From Wuchereria bancrofti (Eukaryota > Nematoda > Chromadorea > Rhabditida > Onchocercidae), in assembly GCA_005281725.1 (NCBI GenBank), contig SSBO01000003.1, positions 4,712,495-4,776,494 of the forward strand: a DNA stretch of 64,000 nt, given 5' to 3'. Positions 13,501 through 29,526 of this stretch are shown in pieces. The first letter of the stretch is position 1, and the number at the start of each line of letters is the position of its first letter. The position numbers and the translations under genes are program-made. The notes beneath the pieces were generated by a model. The model had not been told where the DNA came from. It did not search any database and saw only the letters and a program-made list of their open reading frames with translations.

Positions 13501-14636
13501 CTTTCAACACAGCCATTAACAACTTTATTGTCGTATCCTGATGCTTTTACATCCTCTGCAAACGGTCGTGCAGTTGCTTTCTCGGTTTGTTTTTATATCG
13601 CTATAGTGACAGAATTACTGGTTGCCATTTTATGTAGAATATATTATTTTAAAACTTTTACGTTGATTAGTTGTCCACATAAAAGTTTTAAAGTGGGAGA
13701 CAACGAGACAATAAGATAACATATACTTTGAGAGTGAAACAAGATTGCTAAAGCATAACTGAATTGGTTCTATCATATTTATGGTATAACGTAGTCACAA
13801 ATAGTTTGTTTATTAATGAAATAATTTCTAGTAGCTCAAAGGCTACAACACAACGTATTTTTATAATTACTAGACTATTGTTTTATATATTGATGGAATA
13901 TATTTTTTGCAGGAAACAAATCCATTTGCCTCATCGGTGCAGAGCACCACTGTGGCGAGGATAGAACTTGATCCATTTGACACACATCAAGCCCAACAAG
14001 TTCTGAAAAGTTCTACATCTTATCATCTTCCTATGGCAGTTTCTTGGTCGATAAATGAAAACACCATACCGCCAACAGGCACTGATCCAAGGTTTTCTTT
14101 TCTGCCTCGGTTCATATGTTGATTTCTCTTTTTCTCAACTACAGTAAAATGCTTCATCTAAGTCCTTTTTAAAGAGTGGCATTGGCAGTGAACTCAGTCT
14201 CTGGTTCGTCCGACGCAGATCTTCTTGTTAAATCCTTTTCGTTTTTAAAATTTTTGTCATGTTTGAAATAATTTTCGAATTTCAGTTATATCTTATTGTA
14301 ATTACAACTTATTTAACTTAGCTGTTGAATTTCAGAATGCTTTCTAAATGGACAGAAAAGAAGAGGGTATCAACCTTGGAAGAAGCGTTCAATAAACTAG
14401 TTGATATGGATACACTCGTTTCCAGTCCAGAACTGAAAAAGAATCCATTTAGCGAACTAATGATTCCACCGAAAAAAGTATCGATGGATGCGAAGACAGC
14501 GAATGCAACAACAACAGGGGCAACAGCGGTAATGACGGGTTCGTCACGGGCACCATGTATACCCGCCCGATCTGCTCCTTTGATTGTTTCAACCACTTCC
14601 AACAATGATCCATTTAATGATGAGTTTTTCAATTAA
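10577..14636 (+). CDS. dab-1: Disabled (DAB-1) clathrin adaptor, PTB domain protein
   Basis: Seven exons join in phase: 10577-10808, 11645-11862, 12338-12452, 12727-12854, 13141-13584, 13913-14091 and 14336-14636, giving about 538 residues. The PTB/PID domain (about residues 80-220) contains [28 protein letters not shown] and GHHKQRI, typical of Disabled proteins. The tail has endocytic short motifs: NPF at about residues 382-384 and 475-477 (EH-domain ligands) and DPF at about 319, 399 and 530 (AP-2 appendage ligands), plus a short poly-proline run. By family knowledge, DAB proteins bind FxNPxY tails of LDL-receptor-type cargo at the plasma membrane and recruit clathrin machinery. The start is the first Met after an in-frame stop at 10475. 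An upstream coding exon joining inside 10478-10576 is not excluded. The N-terminus is Gln/Ala/Gly-rich with a CAG/CAA-encoded poly-Gln run near 10706-10730. Confidence 0.93.
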
Positions 14637-14640
14637 TAAA
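14635..14640 (+). terminator. AATAAA polyadenylation signal overlapping the dab-1 stop codon
   Basis: The hexamer shares two bases with the TAA at 14634-14636. If used, the 3' UTR would be very short. No stronger hexamer is seen in the next 100 bases. Confidence 0.4.
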
Positions 14641-16898
14641 TCTTTTTTGATATACGAAAGTGAATCAGTTAGATTTCTAGATTCATAATCGTTGGATTTT
14701 AAACTGATAATTGACACTATTAAAACAATCTAGGAAAATTTTGTCATATATTCGAGTTTTTGAGATGGTGAGAAAATTTCGTGAAGGTCTGGATCCTTTG
14801 TCACTCAATCTATTTTGAAGTTTCAGGATAACTAATTATATGCAATTGTAAGTTTATCGCTGTCTCTGTTCTTTCATTTAATGTTTGCATGGTTTCTTTT
14901 TTCTTAGAAAGAGTCCTCTTTGCAGAATTCTGCACATGATAAATTCGTAAAATTTAAGTTTACATACGAAAAAATATCTTCAGTTACAGTGACAAAATTA
15001 AAACATTTTTACCAGCTTTTTTGCATGTATTGATGATTTCAGATAAATTTCAATTTCATCGTCGGGTGACGGACGTATTTTTTTGTGCTCAATTCTTTTT
15101 ACTTTACCACTTTGAGGAGAAGTATTTCTAACTTTCAGAGGAAAGTTAAGTTGCTTGCAAATTTATTTCAGAAGTTTTTGAGTATAAATCTAAAAATATT
15201 TTTAAAAATGAATTGCTTTAAGGTCTTAAGGAAATTAATATCTCGTATTTGTTTATAAATTTATTTAATATGAGTTTAGCAAACTTATCCTCATAGTGAA
15301 TCCATATAAAGGTAATTCTATCCTACTCCTTTTATATACGCTCATCTTTTGTGTTGAAATTTAGAGCACCATCTGCTCAAATTCAGATCCTTTTACTATA
15401 CTTTATAAGATTTTAATATTCTTAACTGTGGTAATGAAAATATCTGAATTATCTAAAGACCAACAATGCATATAGGTACATTTTACAAATTTTTAATTGT
15501 TCGGGGATTAAGATATATGTTTTAACTCGCTTTGATATTCTGTTAGCATTAAATGTGAACTAAATATTGAGCGGTATTTCTCATCTTAGTTGGCCCCACT
15601 CGTCACGTGTTCCGCAGTGGTTTTCCTAAAAACTCGACTGTATTCATTTATCTTCATCCGTGCAAACGTGGTTGTTGTTTCACATTCAGGCTTCTTGAAT
15701 TAGACATCATAGTGGCCATTAAAACTGTCCTAATTTTCGATACTTTTCAAGTAAAGTATTTTAGCTTGTTTCATGTGTTTCTCATTTAAAAGATTGGTTT
15801 ATCTGCATAGATCTGATAGTATGCCACTGAGATTTTCTGACTACTTTATTTTTCATATGTTTTCCATCAAATAAAACATCGATTGTTTTTATCCTCACTA
15901 TATTTAACACCCGTGATGTAAACAAGTCTTTTTTTGTCTTATTTGAAGAACTTTTTATTCTTTTCTTCATTTATTATTCGTATATATTTTTTTGGTTTTC
16001 TTATATTTTTTACACTCTAATATATTTCCATTACGCTAGCAAGAGTGTTTCGCATATGACGCCTAATATATGATACGCAGTACTATCGAGGTATTATTGC
16101 TTGTTGCCATTTCTGCTCAAGCTACACGGTCTCACATAGAGGAACTTCCAGCTTTAACAGTGGCCAGGGTTCCCATTACTTCAATTAAGCAAGGCCTTAA
16201 GCTGCTTTCACTCGGTATCAAAGAGAGGGTAGTGCTGTATAGCCGGAACCATTAAACTAAGAAAGCCAAAAACGAGACCGAGCAGAAACTTTACGAGGAA
16301 GGTGTATATTAAATCTTCAAATGTTTAAAAACTGCACTATAATCGAATAATTGAGGTTCCGATTTCGAAAGTCGGCTAAGTTCGGGAGCAAGCAAGTGAC
16401 TGGAAAACTTATTTTCATCTGTTGGTGGTTCAAGGCTATATTTGTGATTATTGTTGTAACAGACATGAAGTAACGTGCAAAGTTAAATAAATATCTGAAG
16501 TCCTTAACATTATTTGCGAAAAGTTGTAAATAGATATGACCAACTGCACTTCTTTCATCTGTCTTTCATCATTTTTAAATGTTGGCGGAAATTTTCGAGG
16601 AACTCAGATTGTAAGTTCAGAAATTTTATCAGTACTGGTCTCATCAATAACCAATGGTATTTGTAATGAAGTGATGGTTATGATGATAGTGATAAAAAGC
16701 ATAAATATAATGACAAAGGCTGCGATGGGATTGAGCAACAGCAATTCAATGCCTAGATCAATGACAAGTCGTTTCGATTAAAACTTGCCACTTATCTGCA
16801 CAGCTAAACCGGAAGTATGCTTTAACTTGCACACAACAATTTCATCAACAAACGAATTGAATAAACTCATTCCACCAGGCGAATTCTTTATTGTTCAT
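14641..16898. other. Intergenic, no convincing gene
   Basis: No exon chain was found. A 61-codon ATG frame at 16070-16255 starts with a hydrophobic stretch but has no recognisable family or splice context. The rest is A+T-rich non-coding sequence between dab-1 and the convergent minus-strand genes. Confidence 0.4.
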
Positions 16899-16991
16899 TT
16901 ACAATATGCCATTTATTATCAACTCATCCTTATCGCAGGCACCATTGCCATTAACATCTTTAAATGGAGGATGAGATTGTTTTAATTTAAA
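16899..16991 (-). CDS. Candidate terminal exon with one EF-hand-like loop
   Basis: On the minus strand a TTGCAG acceptor is followed from 16991 by 30 codons and a TAA. The frame contains KDVNGNGACDKDEL, which fits the calcium-loop spacing (D1, N3, N5, D9, E12). Another open stretch on the same strand near 17420-17350 (SHLEDVQQSGITLERL) could be an earlier exon, but it runs into a stop with no donor, so no chain could be completed. This may be the end of a small EF-hand secretory or CREC-like gene, a relic, or chance. Confidence 0.25.
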   Translation of the reverse strand, partial: FKLKQSHPPFKDVNGNGACDKDELIINGIL

Positions 16992-18095
16992 CTGCAATTT
17001 CATTCTAAATCAAGATCATAGTTATTACCTAAATTTCCGAGTTTTAGTTTTGTAGTACTTACATCAATTCAAATTGCGATTTCAATCTCAATCAATTCAA
17101 ATTAAAGATGTAGTAATCATTTCACATTAGTCTGCTTGGAAAGCAAACATTCTAATTTGATTGTATTGGGTTGTAAGGATCTGTTTGATAGCATGTGTGA
17201 ATCATTTCGCGTGTCACTTCTTGCATCAAGTTTAGCTGATTCTGTCAATGGTTTATAATTTCATATATAATACGAAAATCCTCAAAATCATTACTTTCGA
17301 ATTTCTCGATTATGTATACTTAAGTACGATTGGACATTATGTGGATTCGCATTAAAATTCTAATCCAAGCGTTCCAAAGTGATGCCACTTTGCTGAACAT
17401 CTTCCAAATGACTTAACAAATTCAAACATATAGCAGGATTGTGAGGTTCTCCATTTTAATCTCTTAGCTATCAAAAACATGACCTCTCCTCATATGAACA
17501 TAAGTTAGAACTTTAGCAATCTTTACCTATGTGCCAATTTCAGCACTTGCATCATCGTTAGATGAATCAGCACAAACACCGTGATGAACCTATTCCAAAA
17601 GGTCATTTCAGTCAAATTAGTCTGTACAACAAAGTAAGGTTAAAAATAAGACAGCTTGGAATTACGTTTGATTCATGCATAAGCTTGAAAAAGGGATGCA
17701 ACAGAAAAGTGATTCAGAGAACAAGTTTAGCTTATTGAGATTTTTTCTTCAGAATAGAACTGAAAATTAGCAAGACTGGATAGGATTAAATTATAGTTAA
17801 ATAACGTTAACAAAGAGAAAAAAGAATTAATACATTCATTTGATTTTTGCTACTTATCGTCTATTTTAATACAAATGAAAAAATAACAAAAAATCTGAAG
17901 ATTAACCGATGTTGGGAGGGAATTCTTATCTTCGGTCTTCAGTTACACACATAAAGCCTGAAAAAATTTTCCGAAAGAATTGAATATTACGAAATATATT
18001 TCAAAACTTCAAAAGAAATTCAAGTACAACGACAGTAAATCCTGAATGGAGGAAAGTTCCCAGTTCGAGAAGCCTTTTTGCACAACATCAGAAAA

Positions 18096-18165
18096 CATCA
18101 ATTCCCTACTTCCTTCCCTACTAAATATCAATTTTCCTACTAAACATCAATTCCCTAATATGATG
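18096..18165. repeat. Short tandem repeat of a CCCTAC / ACATCAATT unit
   Basis: The block repeats ATCAATTCCCTA, TCCCTACTAAATATCAATTT and CCTACTAAACATCAATTCCC in imperfect tandem, just beyond the 3' end of spermidine synthase. It has no coding role. Confidence 0.6.
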
Positions 18166-18183
18166 AATTAAATCAATTAGAAA

Positions 18184-20675
<2,492 letters not shown>

Positions 20676-21849
20676 CCTCTATTTTCCGCTTCCGCAGTAA
20701 ATCGAAATTGTATAAACTTTCAAAGAGGATGCCTGCACAGCTATATCTTTTATTCCTAAATGTCGTGTGACATATAGCGGCGTGTGAAACAAGATTTTTT
20801 TTCTTTTGCGATATTAGCACTTCTCTCGCAGCAAGCGTCACCATATGGCTCTCTCTCTTTAGCAGTGAAACTATATTGAGACGAAATGATTTGAACCTCG
20901 ATAATCGAAATCAGAGATAGAATGTGTGTGCTTTGTTTTATTCGTTCGTCGAATTCAAAATGCCTCGGTAGCAAGATTTGAGACTTGAGAATGAGAATGA
21001 AGTGGAATGACGTGGATGTAAAGAAGTCATTACATGCTAAATAACAAAAGAATGGAAATAAGGGAGTATGGTCATCTATCAAAGGCAGGGAAGTGGATAA
21101 TGATAAACAGGCATACGAGTAGTGCTCGACGACAATTACTACCTGTCCCACCGTACCTTAGCAGTAGTGTTGCACACAATAAGCTGGACCCCATATATCA
21201 TGCAACTTCCAAGCTTCGTCCAGAGGACACGTTATGCAAAAAGCTAATCCCACATGCCTGAATGACCTTTCGAACCGCGACCTCCAGCTGCTTGTCTGTT
21301 TTGTCACTCCATAAAGATGATGTATGCCAAGCCTTGTCTTTAATTACATGTTAAGTCATAAAACGTAAATAACGTGGGAAGACCAAAGCGGTGGTCACGT
21401 TACTAATGCGATAGAGACGAAACAATTGATCAATGGAAGGGTCAATTAAGTGAAAGAGATAGATGGCAAAAAACGTAACTTATTATAGAAAAATGAAATG
21501 ATAAAAGATGAAATGAAGAGTCGATAAATGCTATCACTTTCTGCCTGGATGGAATACATTTTTATCACTCGCTCAATAGCATATGTAGACATGTCCATTC
21601 TACTTTTTGTATTGTTGTTAATGACAAATCCCGCCTCATAAAATTCACTCTGAAGTTACTGAGTTCAGTTTGGTTAAGATTTTCCGAATTAACGAAAGTA
21701 TTGTAAATTGCACAAAGCAGAAATTTTTATTTTGTCATAATGAATGTTACATAAATTCTAAAAAAATTCTGAAAATGTCAGGAATGTTACAAATTCCATC
21801 AAAAATTTTCAGCTACTGCCAGGATTTCCTGATTTTTTAACTTTAAATA
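20676..21849. other. Spacer between spds-1 and the upstream minus-strand gene
   Basis: About 1.2 kb without a supported exon. Open frames on both strands near 20756-21261 overlap each other and match no family. It must hold the 5' UTR and trans-splice acceptor or promoter of spds-1. Confidence 0.4.
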
Positions 21850-24435
21850 CTATGGTTTAATGTTTTGTGGTACATTCTTGTCATTGAAATCATTTGGAAA
21901 AAGGACTTCAACCTTGTCTGCTCGACTTGGATGATATTTGTCGTGAAGCTCATTCCAAATCTAGAGTTATTATGTACAAAGCGTTATTAAGTTATGTGCA
22001 ACAGGTATCATTTCTATTATTTTTCAGATCAGTCAAAGACTAGCTCTTTATTTGGGTTCGTATTTATTATTCATCTTGAGTAATTGTGAAAGTGAACTGA
22101 CATTAAAATCTAAGTGCAACTAGTCCCAAATTCAAAAATCTTGAAGTGGAAACTGTAAATACTTAAAAGAGATCAAAACTTTTTTGATCGGAAATCAAGG
22201 AAAAATCCTATGGATAAAAAAAAAGAGCCATATTTCGGATCCGGAATGTTCCGAAGCATTTTACCAGCTTATACATTGTGAAAGGTTTTCTTGCGAAATA
22301 TTTTCACCTGACTGAACAATTTCCGTTCACCTTCATTTGCTGTTCTTAAAGCCTGCAGTCCGCGTATTTGTTGTATTTTTTCAGCAATCGTCTATAAAGT
22401 TAATTTATATTGACTTCAATTTGGAAAATGGTTTCATGGTTGGAAACATATTACATGAAACTCTGCTTTAGTCATTGCTTTCTCTCGCCACGTCCTCAGC
22501 ATGTCGTGCCAATGACGCCAAATCCTTTCACATATGACAAATGCCATCAGTACAACATGTAAAACCAAATATAAAATGATGAAAAGTGCCAATAACTTAA
22601 CGACTGAATGGAACTAAAATGATCTGGAGTACGTTACTGTGCAAGTATTGAAAACTATGAAATAAACGTAAGCTAAGCAAAATATTTTATTTAAATCACT
22701 ACGAGGATAAGGAAGTTATATAAGCACCTGGAACCATACTGGTGTGGTAGCTTCAGAAAATCGATTGAAATGTATCATTTCTGGTTTTGTTTTGTTTAGA
22801 GTCTGTAATTTTATTCATATTTCAGTAAATTAACTTGTATAGTTGATAGATGAAATGAGCGCTCCTCATTTGTATTTCGAAAAATAGATGAAACAACAAG
22901 TGAAACCCTTTCTTTCATGTTATGCTTTTGCTGTTTATACTTTTGTTTGGAACATAGCATCAGTTGGTAATCACCAAAAGCAAACTGATAGGATTAATGG
23001 AGCTGAAATTTACATCCACTGAATCTAATTTGCCAATCATTTTCAGAATGTATGCATTCAATGGTATTATCATCTAAAATACAAATGGACTTTTATTAGA
23101 AATAATTCCAAATATGAGATGGGATTACCAAATATGAAATGGGTCAATGAAGCTACAAAGCTTAATAAAGCTTTTTGTTTGGAGAAATTTCTCTAGTTGA
23201 CAATTGCTTCTATCCCGTTAGAAAGTAAATATCGTAATATTACAAATAAGGTCAGTATCACAAAAATTTTATCTCAAAGCTCTGATTGATTAAACTTTAT
23301 GACTTGTGATAAGGTAAAAACCGTATTGGCATTTTTCCTTTCCGGAATATCTTGCAAAATTTCGATCTATTTGATATGCTCCACAGTGAAACAAAGAAAA
23401 AATTACCGTCGTATTCAAGCCAAACAAGTCATCTCTCGTTACGTATCTAATTACCTGAAATGAGAAAACCACATTTCATACTTTTCACACAAATGTTTAT
23501 TGTCCATGGCTTAACCCTATAGCCCATATCAGGCATGTTTTCGGATGCAAAATTTCTTGTGAAAATACTAGAAAGCTCTGTCAACGTCAGAAATACCTCA
23601 GTAACATTTTCTCCATCACCCATCATAAAACCAACCACTTGACAAATGAAAATCAATCACATAATAAATAACATTTGTGCTTGTTTGTTTTTAAAAGACC
23701 ACTTATATTCATCATCAGTCAGATGTTTAATTTTGTCCTCAGTCATCTTTAATTCATTTCCATGTATTTTTTGCAAAACTGAAGAGACAAAAAGACTATG
23801 TACTTTCATCCTTTTCAGTATTTTTTGAAAAGTCTCGAGGAGTATCGGAATACAGAAATAAATGTTATTTGGTTAACAAATAGAACACAATATTTTGAAT
23901 CACAATTGACATTACTTCACATACATTACTAACTTTACTCTCAGAGTCAATGGGAAAACCGGGATGCTGAGGTAAGACATATTCAGAGAATGAAAATCCT
24001 AGAATATCTCGTGAAGGCGAAATAAAATAAATGGCAATTAAAAGCTTACTCTTAAAATTCTATTTTTCAGAAAATAGAATTGCACTATGTGACCGTAAAA
24101 ATTGATAGTTTCAATTATATTGCGATGGAAAACACTAGAAGCAACAGACACAAAATTATCCGAGGTTTGGTGTCGGGATTTTGTGTTTGACAAAGCTTTT
24201 AAATAAAATAATTGGTGAGGCAGTTGGGAGAATAACAGATGGTGTATCATAAAGATCAAGTAAGAAGAACTTATGGAATAAAACATCAATAATAAATTTA
24301 TATTTAAAAGATAAATTTATAACCCGATAACAGTGCAAAAGGCAAGAATTTACTCGTGAATATCTTAGATCTGACAAGGAATATATGTTAATTCCATCTA
24401 AAGTTGATAAAGCTGACTGAAACTGCTCAGAACTC
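21850..24435 (-). CDS. Unrecognised membrane protein (gene model incomplete at 5' half)
   Basis: I do not recognise the family. The 3' half is solid: exons 23454-23407, 23073-23014, 22613-22455, 22391-22308 and 21960-21850 all join in phase 0 and end with TAG. They encode a hydrophobic helix of about 25 residues (KLLALFIILYLVLHV then VLMAFVICERI) followed by a basic, Trp-rich segment (WRHWHDMLRTWREKA), a helical stretch (TIAEKIQQIRGLQAL) and a soluble tail (IWNELHDKYHPSRAD). Before the helix lie NVT and NTT sequons, suggesting an extracytoplasmic part. Exon 23637-23516 (FMMGDGENVTEVF) also fits. Candidate earlier exons (24435-24354, 23998-23939, 23833-23703) are open, but one junction, 23703 to 23637, is out of phase and no start codon is assured. 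The first candidate exon begins about 150 bp after the ing-3 stop, an operon-like spacing. Confidence 0.6.
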
Positions 24436-24582
24436 CTATTACCACGCACCAAAAATGTCAATTTTTATAAGTCTCTTAAAAGAACCACAGGTGATCGTGT
24501 TTCAGGACAACAGTCCCTAAAACTGAATCAAATGGATAGCATGCGAAATAATTTTACAAAATGTAAACTGAAAAAATACTGT

Positions 24583-27500
24583 TTATGTTTTGCTTATAGC
24601 AGTCATTTCAGACCCCGAATGTTTCGGTGCACATTCCGAGCAGTACCATTTCCCTTTGGGTTTTTCAATGACGTTAACACAGCCATAATGAAACCACTCA
24701 TAACGACATTCTGGATCATCACAAGCGACCATCGAACCATAACCTTTCTAAAAATCAACTAATCAACAAAAAGAATCAATTAGTGTACAATCATAAATTG
24801 TGTTTATCATAAGCAATCTTAGATAAATATCGCCTTGCAAAGCTACCAACATTCCGCTCATCAAAACCTTTGAGATTCTGCTTTGATTTCTACCCCTTTG
24901 AGAGTATTCATTTCTACTCTGGACTCCATTCTAACCTTGCAAAATCTACCTAACATGATTATAACGTGTTACATCTACATAACAGTACTGTGTTAATGTA
25001 ACTAAGGGCGCCAAATGAATTACACATAAAAACATTTACCAATAATATAATAGGGTAAAATAATACCCACAATAAAAGTAAAATAAAGTGAAAACAATAA
25101 ATGAAAGAAGAACAACAAAAGGAAATAGTTTCAGACAACGTTGACGTCAAAGATTGTGTGCAAAAAATGCAGAGAAAATACAGATAGAGACAGGGAGATT
25201 TGGAGAATTTATCCATGGATACAATTTACTTCTCAATTTACTTGTATTCATATTTAAACTGCAAAAAAAAAGAAACAGAACTACAATGCTATTTCCAATG
25301 TACATACTATGAAACTTCTGCAAATTTCCCCACCTCAATCTATAGCACACCTTGCCTAAGAATCCTTGACGTTCACATTATAAAAAATGTTCAGTAGGCA
25401 AAAAAAAGGTCGTAAGTAGCAATTTTATTAGAATCAGCAAATAAAAGGCATAAGAAAAAATGATCGCATAAGAGATACCAAAAAACTATTTCTCAAAAAT
25501 GAAACTTTTTATTTAAAACCCATTATGCAGTGGATTTTTATTTTTATTTATTTTATTTATTTATTTTTTGCTATCTTTATCCTTCCCAACAAAAAAAATT
25601 CGCAATTTCTCATAAAAATTCAAATTTTGTAAAAATTCAGACAACCACTTGCTACTCCATGCATTGTAAGGGGTGTAGATCATAACTTTCCTGCAAAAGT
25701 AGCAATTTAAAAGTTTTATTTCCTAATTTATGCCCTATATTCCAAAGAAAAATGGAAACTTACTTCACGGCAGAAACACCATACCCGTCGGTCTGAATCA
25801 GATTCATCGTCGCTTCCCTGCATTAGTTCGGGTGAACACGAAGTAAGACTTGTTGCACGACGTTCATGGCGTTGCATAGTGTATAGCATTTCTTGAGCTC
25901 TAGAGGTTAACCTAAAGTATGAAACATCCATTGCTTTAGAAAAAAATCGAAGAATCAAGGACAGTGACATGAAAACACGAAGACAGTTTTAAAGATTATA
26001 GGTATAAGCATACCATGACAATTAATACAGCAAAAAAAGCTACTTTCTTGGACGGCCATGTCGACTTTCCTGAGCGGCAAGTGACATCATAGACTGTCCC
26101 GGAGCAAGTCCAGATGTCGCGGTAAAGGCACTTGGCTAAAACGATATTTTGTATTTGTTTAATTTTGTAGTGGTCGACACTTTTAAAGACTAACATAAAG
26201 CAAAATTCGCAGCGAAAAATCATCCCATAATTCAGCCATACGAATTATTATAACTCCAAATCGATAAAATAAGAATTAAGAGGAAAGATAACCAGAAGAA
26301 AGCTAATCACGAAGAAAAGGAACCTTGTACAATCTACATGAATTTCTCATCTTGCAACTTAAGTATTACGACTTACTTAGAGTGAAGCGCGAACCCTTCA
26401 AGAAATCGGAAGTATTAACATGATCAATTAGATCTAACTAAACCTAAGTTTAACCTGCAAAAATATCAGATAACTATTAGATAATTATATGAGATGTGTT
26501 GCACTTCATTCTTTCCTTTACCAACTCCCTGATAAGCATGAAAAATTACAAGTTAAAAAATTACAAGATCTATCATCTAAAAAAAGAAAAGATTAAAAAA
26601 CACATAAGAGATAGAAGAAACTAAAGAATCTTTTTTAGGAACAATCAAGTAAAGAAGGCACAATAACATCATGTAGCTACAAGATGAACCCTTTTTTCAA
26701 AGCACTTTTATTCAAGTGAAAATCAAAAATTTTCTTAAAAAACGCAGTTTGTAAATCCACTAATTTCTCTGAAACTAACATTTGAACTTTTCGGAGGATG
26801 CACTGAGAACTGTACTTGTGAAGTAGATGAAGTTTGATTTGGACTGTTCCAACCATCACCTATGAAATCTTTTTTTCAAATATGCAAAACTTTGAAAACT
26901 TCTAGCGGTGGAAATCGAACTATTCTAATAAAAGTGTGAAGTGGTGAAAGCCCAGTTTTACACTTAATAGAAAACATCATAAAGATTTTCGAATAAAAAC
27001 TTATTATAGTTCTAAAACTTATAACATATAACAGCAGTTCTAAGGTGAAAATAAATGACGTTTCGACAATTTAGATAACCAACCACGATCACAAGTGCTG
27101 CCTGCTATAGACTGAGCATGTACTGCAGCAGGCGAATGAACATTGCTGATACCGATGATTTTTTGAGGAGTGACAAGTGAGCGTCTCTGTAAAATGAGTA
27201 GCGAGATTTTATTAATGCATACAATTTACTTAAATCTCTACTTAAAACTTTTAAAAATTTACTTAAAACTCATTATACTAAGAAAAGTACACTGTTAGCG
27301 TGTTCAGCAGCTTTACAGTTTGCATATCAATAAGGAAGCAAAATGATGAGGTATCCAATGAAATCGCAATATTAGAACTATAATTTTGTCATCTGTTTAA
27401 TACCACGAAATCTTGAACAAATTGAAATTTTCAAATATAGTTTTTATTTTGTTGAGGAAATGTTCCTTGTTCACAGTACACAGAAGTTGATTACAAAAAT

Positions 27501-29526
27501 CTAAGAAACACAATACATAATCCAAGATACCAACATTTAGTTCTAAATTCATCCCCCACTCGTCATAGAGCTTTTTTATGCATCTGATACGACCAATCAT
27601 GTATGCGAACATTCAAGAATAAACATTAAAATAATCAATACAGTACAGATATCAATAAAATACTACTATTGTTACTGAATGTGACCATCTGTAAAATAAA
27701 TATAGCCTAATTCTCCACTCCCATTCAAAATTAACTATAACAGTAAAATTAAAAGTGGATGTATGAAAGTATTAACAAGTATAAATTCGGTTACTTGCTC
27801 CTAAAACCTCCAAACTCAACTTCTAAATTCACTGAACAATACAATATAAATTCATTACGATAACTCAAAATCTTTATGAAAGCTATGAGAGCAAGTATAC
27901 AAGTGTGTATCAAACAGGATTTATTCTATTCAACTCACCACGATTACCTTCAGCGGGGGCAAATCAGAATCACGATCACTAATAGAATTGTGAGCTCGAC
28001 TACAACTTGGTCCAGGTTCAACATCGCGTGCCCCCGCTGCAGGGAGTAATGAATGACTTCCAGTTTGTTGAGTCTGAGTACTCATATCCAATCCAATTTC
28101 ACACGTGTCATTCAACTGCCCTAAAATCAACTTTGTTTGCGCATGAAATTTAAACTCACTAAGTTAAAAAGAGAAGAATAAACCAGTGATCGATGTTTCC
28201 GACAATGTATTTGAGTTCCCGTTTATCATATTCGCAAGACTGGCATTGGCTTCCCGATATCTGCGTCTTCCTAAAATATGATTGAAGCATCTGTTTCTCA
28301 AAAGTATTTGCCTGCAAACATGAAGTGTTCATTTTAAAAAATTTTTTGAAACAGAAATCTTACGTTCTTTGCGTTGAAGAAATAGATTTTTTTCTATCTC
28401 ATTGAATTCTGAAATAAACAACCGTTGATTAAGGAAAACAAGGGAAGAAAGGAACACAAAGTTAACATACTAAGCAATGTGGAATGCATATTTGAAAAAA
28501 AGACTCATAAATTAAACGCTGCTCCATAAAATAATGTTGAGAACATTAGATTCACGAGAAAACTTCAATGTTTACTTCTTTCAATTTGTTCGGTGATGCC
28601 AGGATTATCAGCTTCAAGTTCCAGTTTGAAATGCAATATTTCCTTGTTCAACTTTTGACTATATTTCAGCAAAAGTGAATGGCAAACATCCAAGATTGCC
28701 ACTTTTTCATCCGAAAGAGCTTTCGCTTGCGCATAGAGCTACAAGAAAAATTGAAACTACCAGTTGATATTCAAATCCAAATTAATTTCGGTAAGAAAAA
28801 TTAACATTTTGGAAACAGATCTGAGACTTGCTCTAAAACAAAATAAACTTCAGTCCAAGATACTAAATGTATTTTAAGGATTCCAATAAAGTGACTATAA
28901 GTTTGAAAATACAAACAAATATAAAACGTAATTTAGATACGCACTTCCAAGATTTCATTGTAGCGCTTTACTTTAACATCATGAGGAAGAGTACCACCTG
29001 TAGCGAAGAATTCATCTCTTTCTTTATTGGCGCGCTCGTGCAATTCTGAAAACTGAATTTGAACATAAAATTGAAATATTATAGAATTCCTTCTATGTTC
29101 CCGTTGCAGTTCAGATAAGAAATGTCAGAAATGAGCTGTGAATAAAAAGGACTTTTCAAATACTAAAAATGTGCAAAACTAGTTTGGATTTCTGAGAAGC
29201 AACATAGTTCAATAAATCTCATAACTTTATTAAATGTATTTGTCATATATATATCTGAAACATTATCTTACCAGGAACAATATATCAGTGGTTGGTATCA
29301 TCCAGAAACGCATATATAAAAAGTAAAGATTGAATTTATTGGTCACTTACGCTGCGCTTGCAGGTCCAACATTCGAACTTCAGTGCTTCTGTCCCTCAAC
29401 TCACCAGGTAATTGATCGAGCACTGTAATGAAGGAACTGGATCACTAATTACACTACTTTCAGTAAGATGAAATTCAAATTCCAAGTAGGCAACTTACAT
29501 TCCAGAAAGTCTTCGAGATATAACAT
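24583..29526 (-). CDS. ing-3: Inhibitor of growth family protein, ING3 type (N-terminal ING domain + PHD finger)
   Basis: Twelve minus-strand exons join in phase: 29526-29499, 29422-29351, 29045-28945, 28738-28576, 28408-28364, 28270-28184, 28120-27948, 27186-27084, 26859-26780, 26135-26044, 25911-25764 and 24747-24583, for about 418 residues. The start MLYLEDFLELLDQLPGELRD and the helical HLEDV-type region with KLNKEILHFKLELEADNPG are ING3 hallmarks. The middle is Ser/Thr/Gln-rich and disordered. The C-terminal PHD finger reads WCFCRE, then GSMVACDDPEC, WFHYGCV and KGKWYCSECAP, with a complete Cys4-His-Cys3 ligand set. By family knowledge, ING3 is a subunit of the NuA4/Tip60 histone acetyltransferase complex and its PHD binds H3K4me3. 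Exon 7 could also end at 27939 (GTGGTGAGT donor), adding three residues in frame. Confidence 0.93.

Noticed and set aside
16070..16255. 61-codon ATG frame with a hydrophobic start
   Set aside because: It could be a small secreted peptide, but there is no signal cleavage context, family or transcript evidence. It is not reported as a gene.
20756..21261. 131-codon minus and 75-codon plus frames upstream of spds-1
   Set aside because: They overlap on opposite strands, match nothing and lie where the spds-1 5' region is expected.
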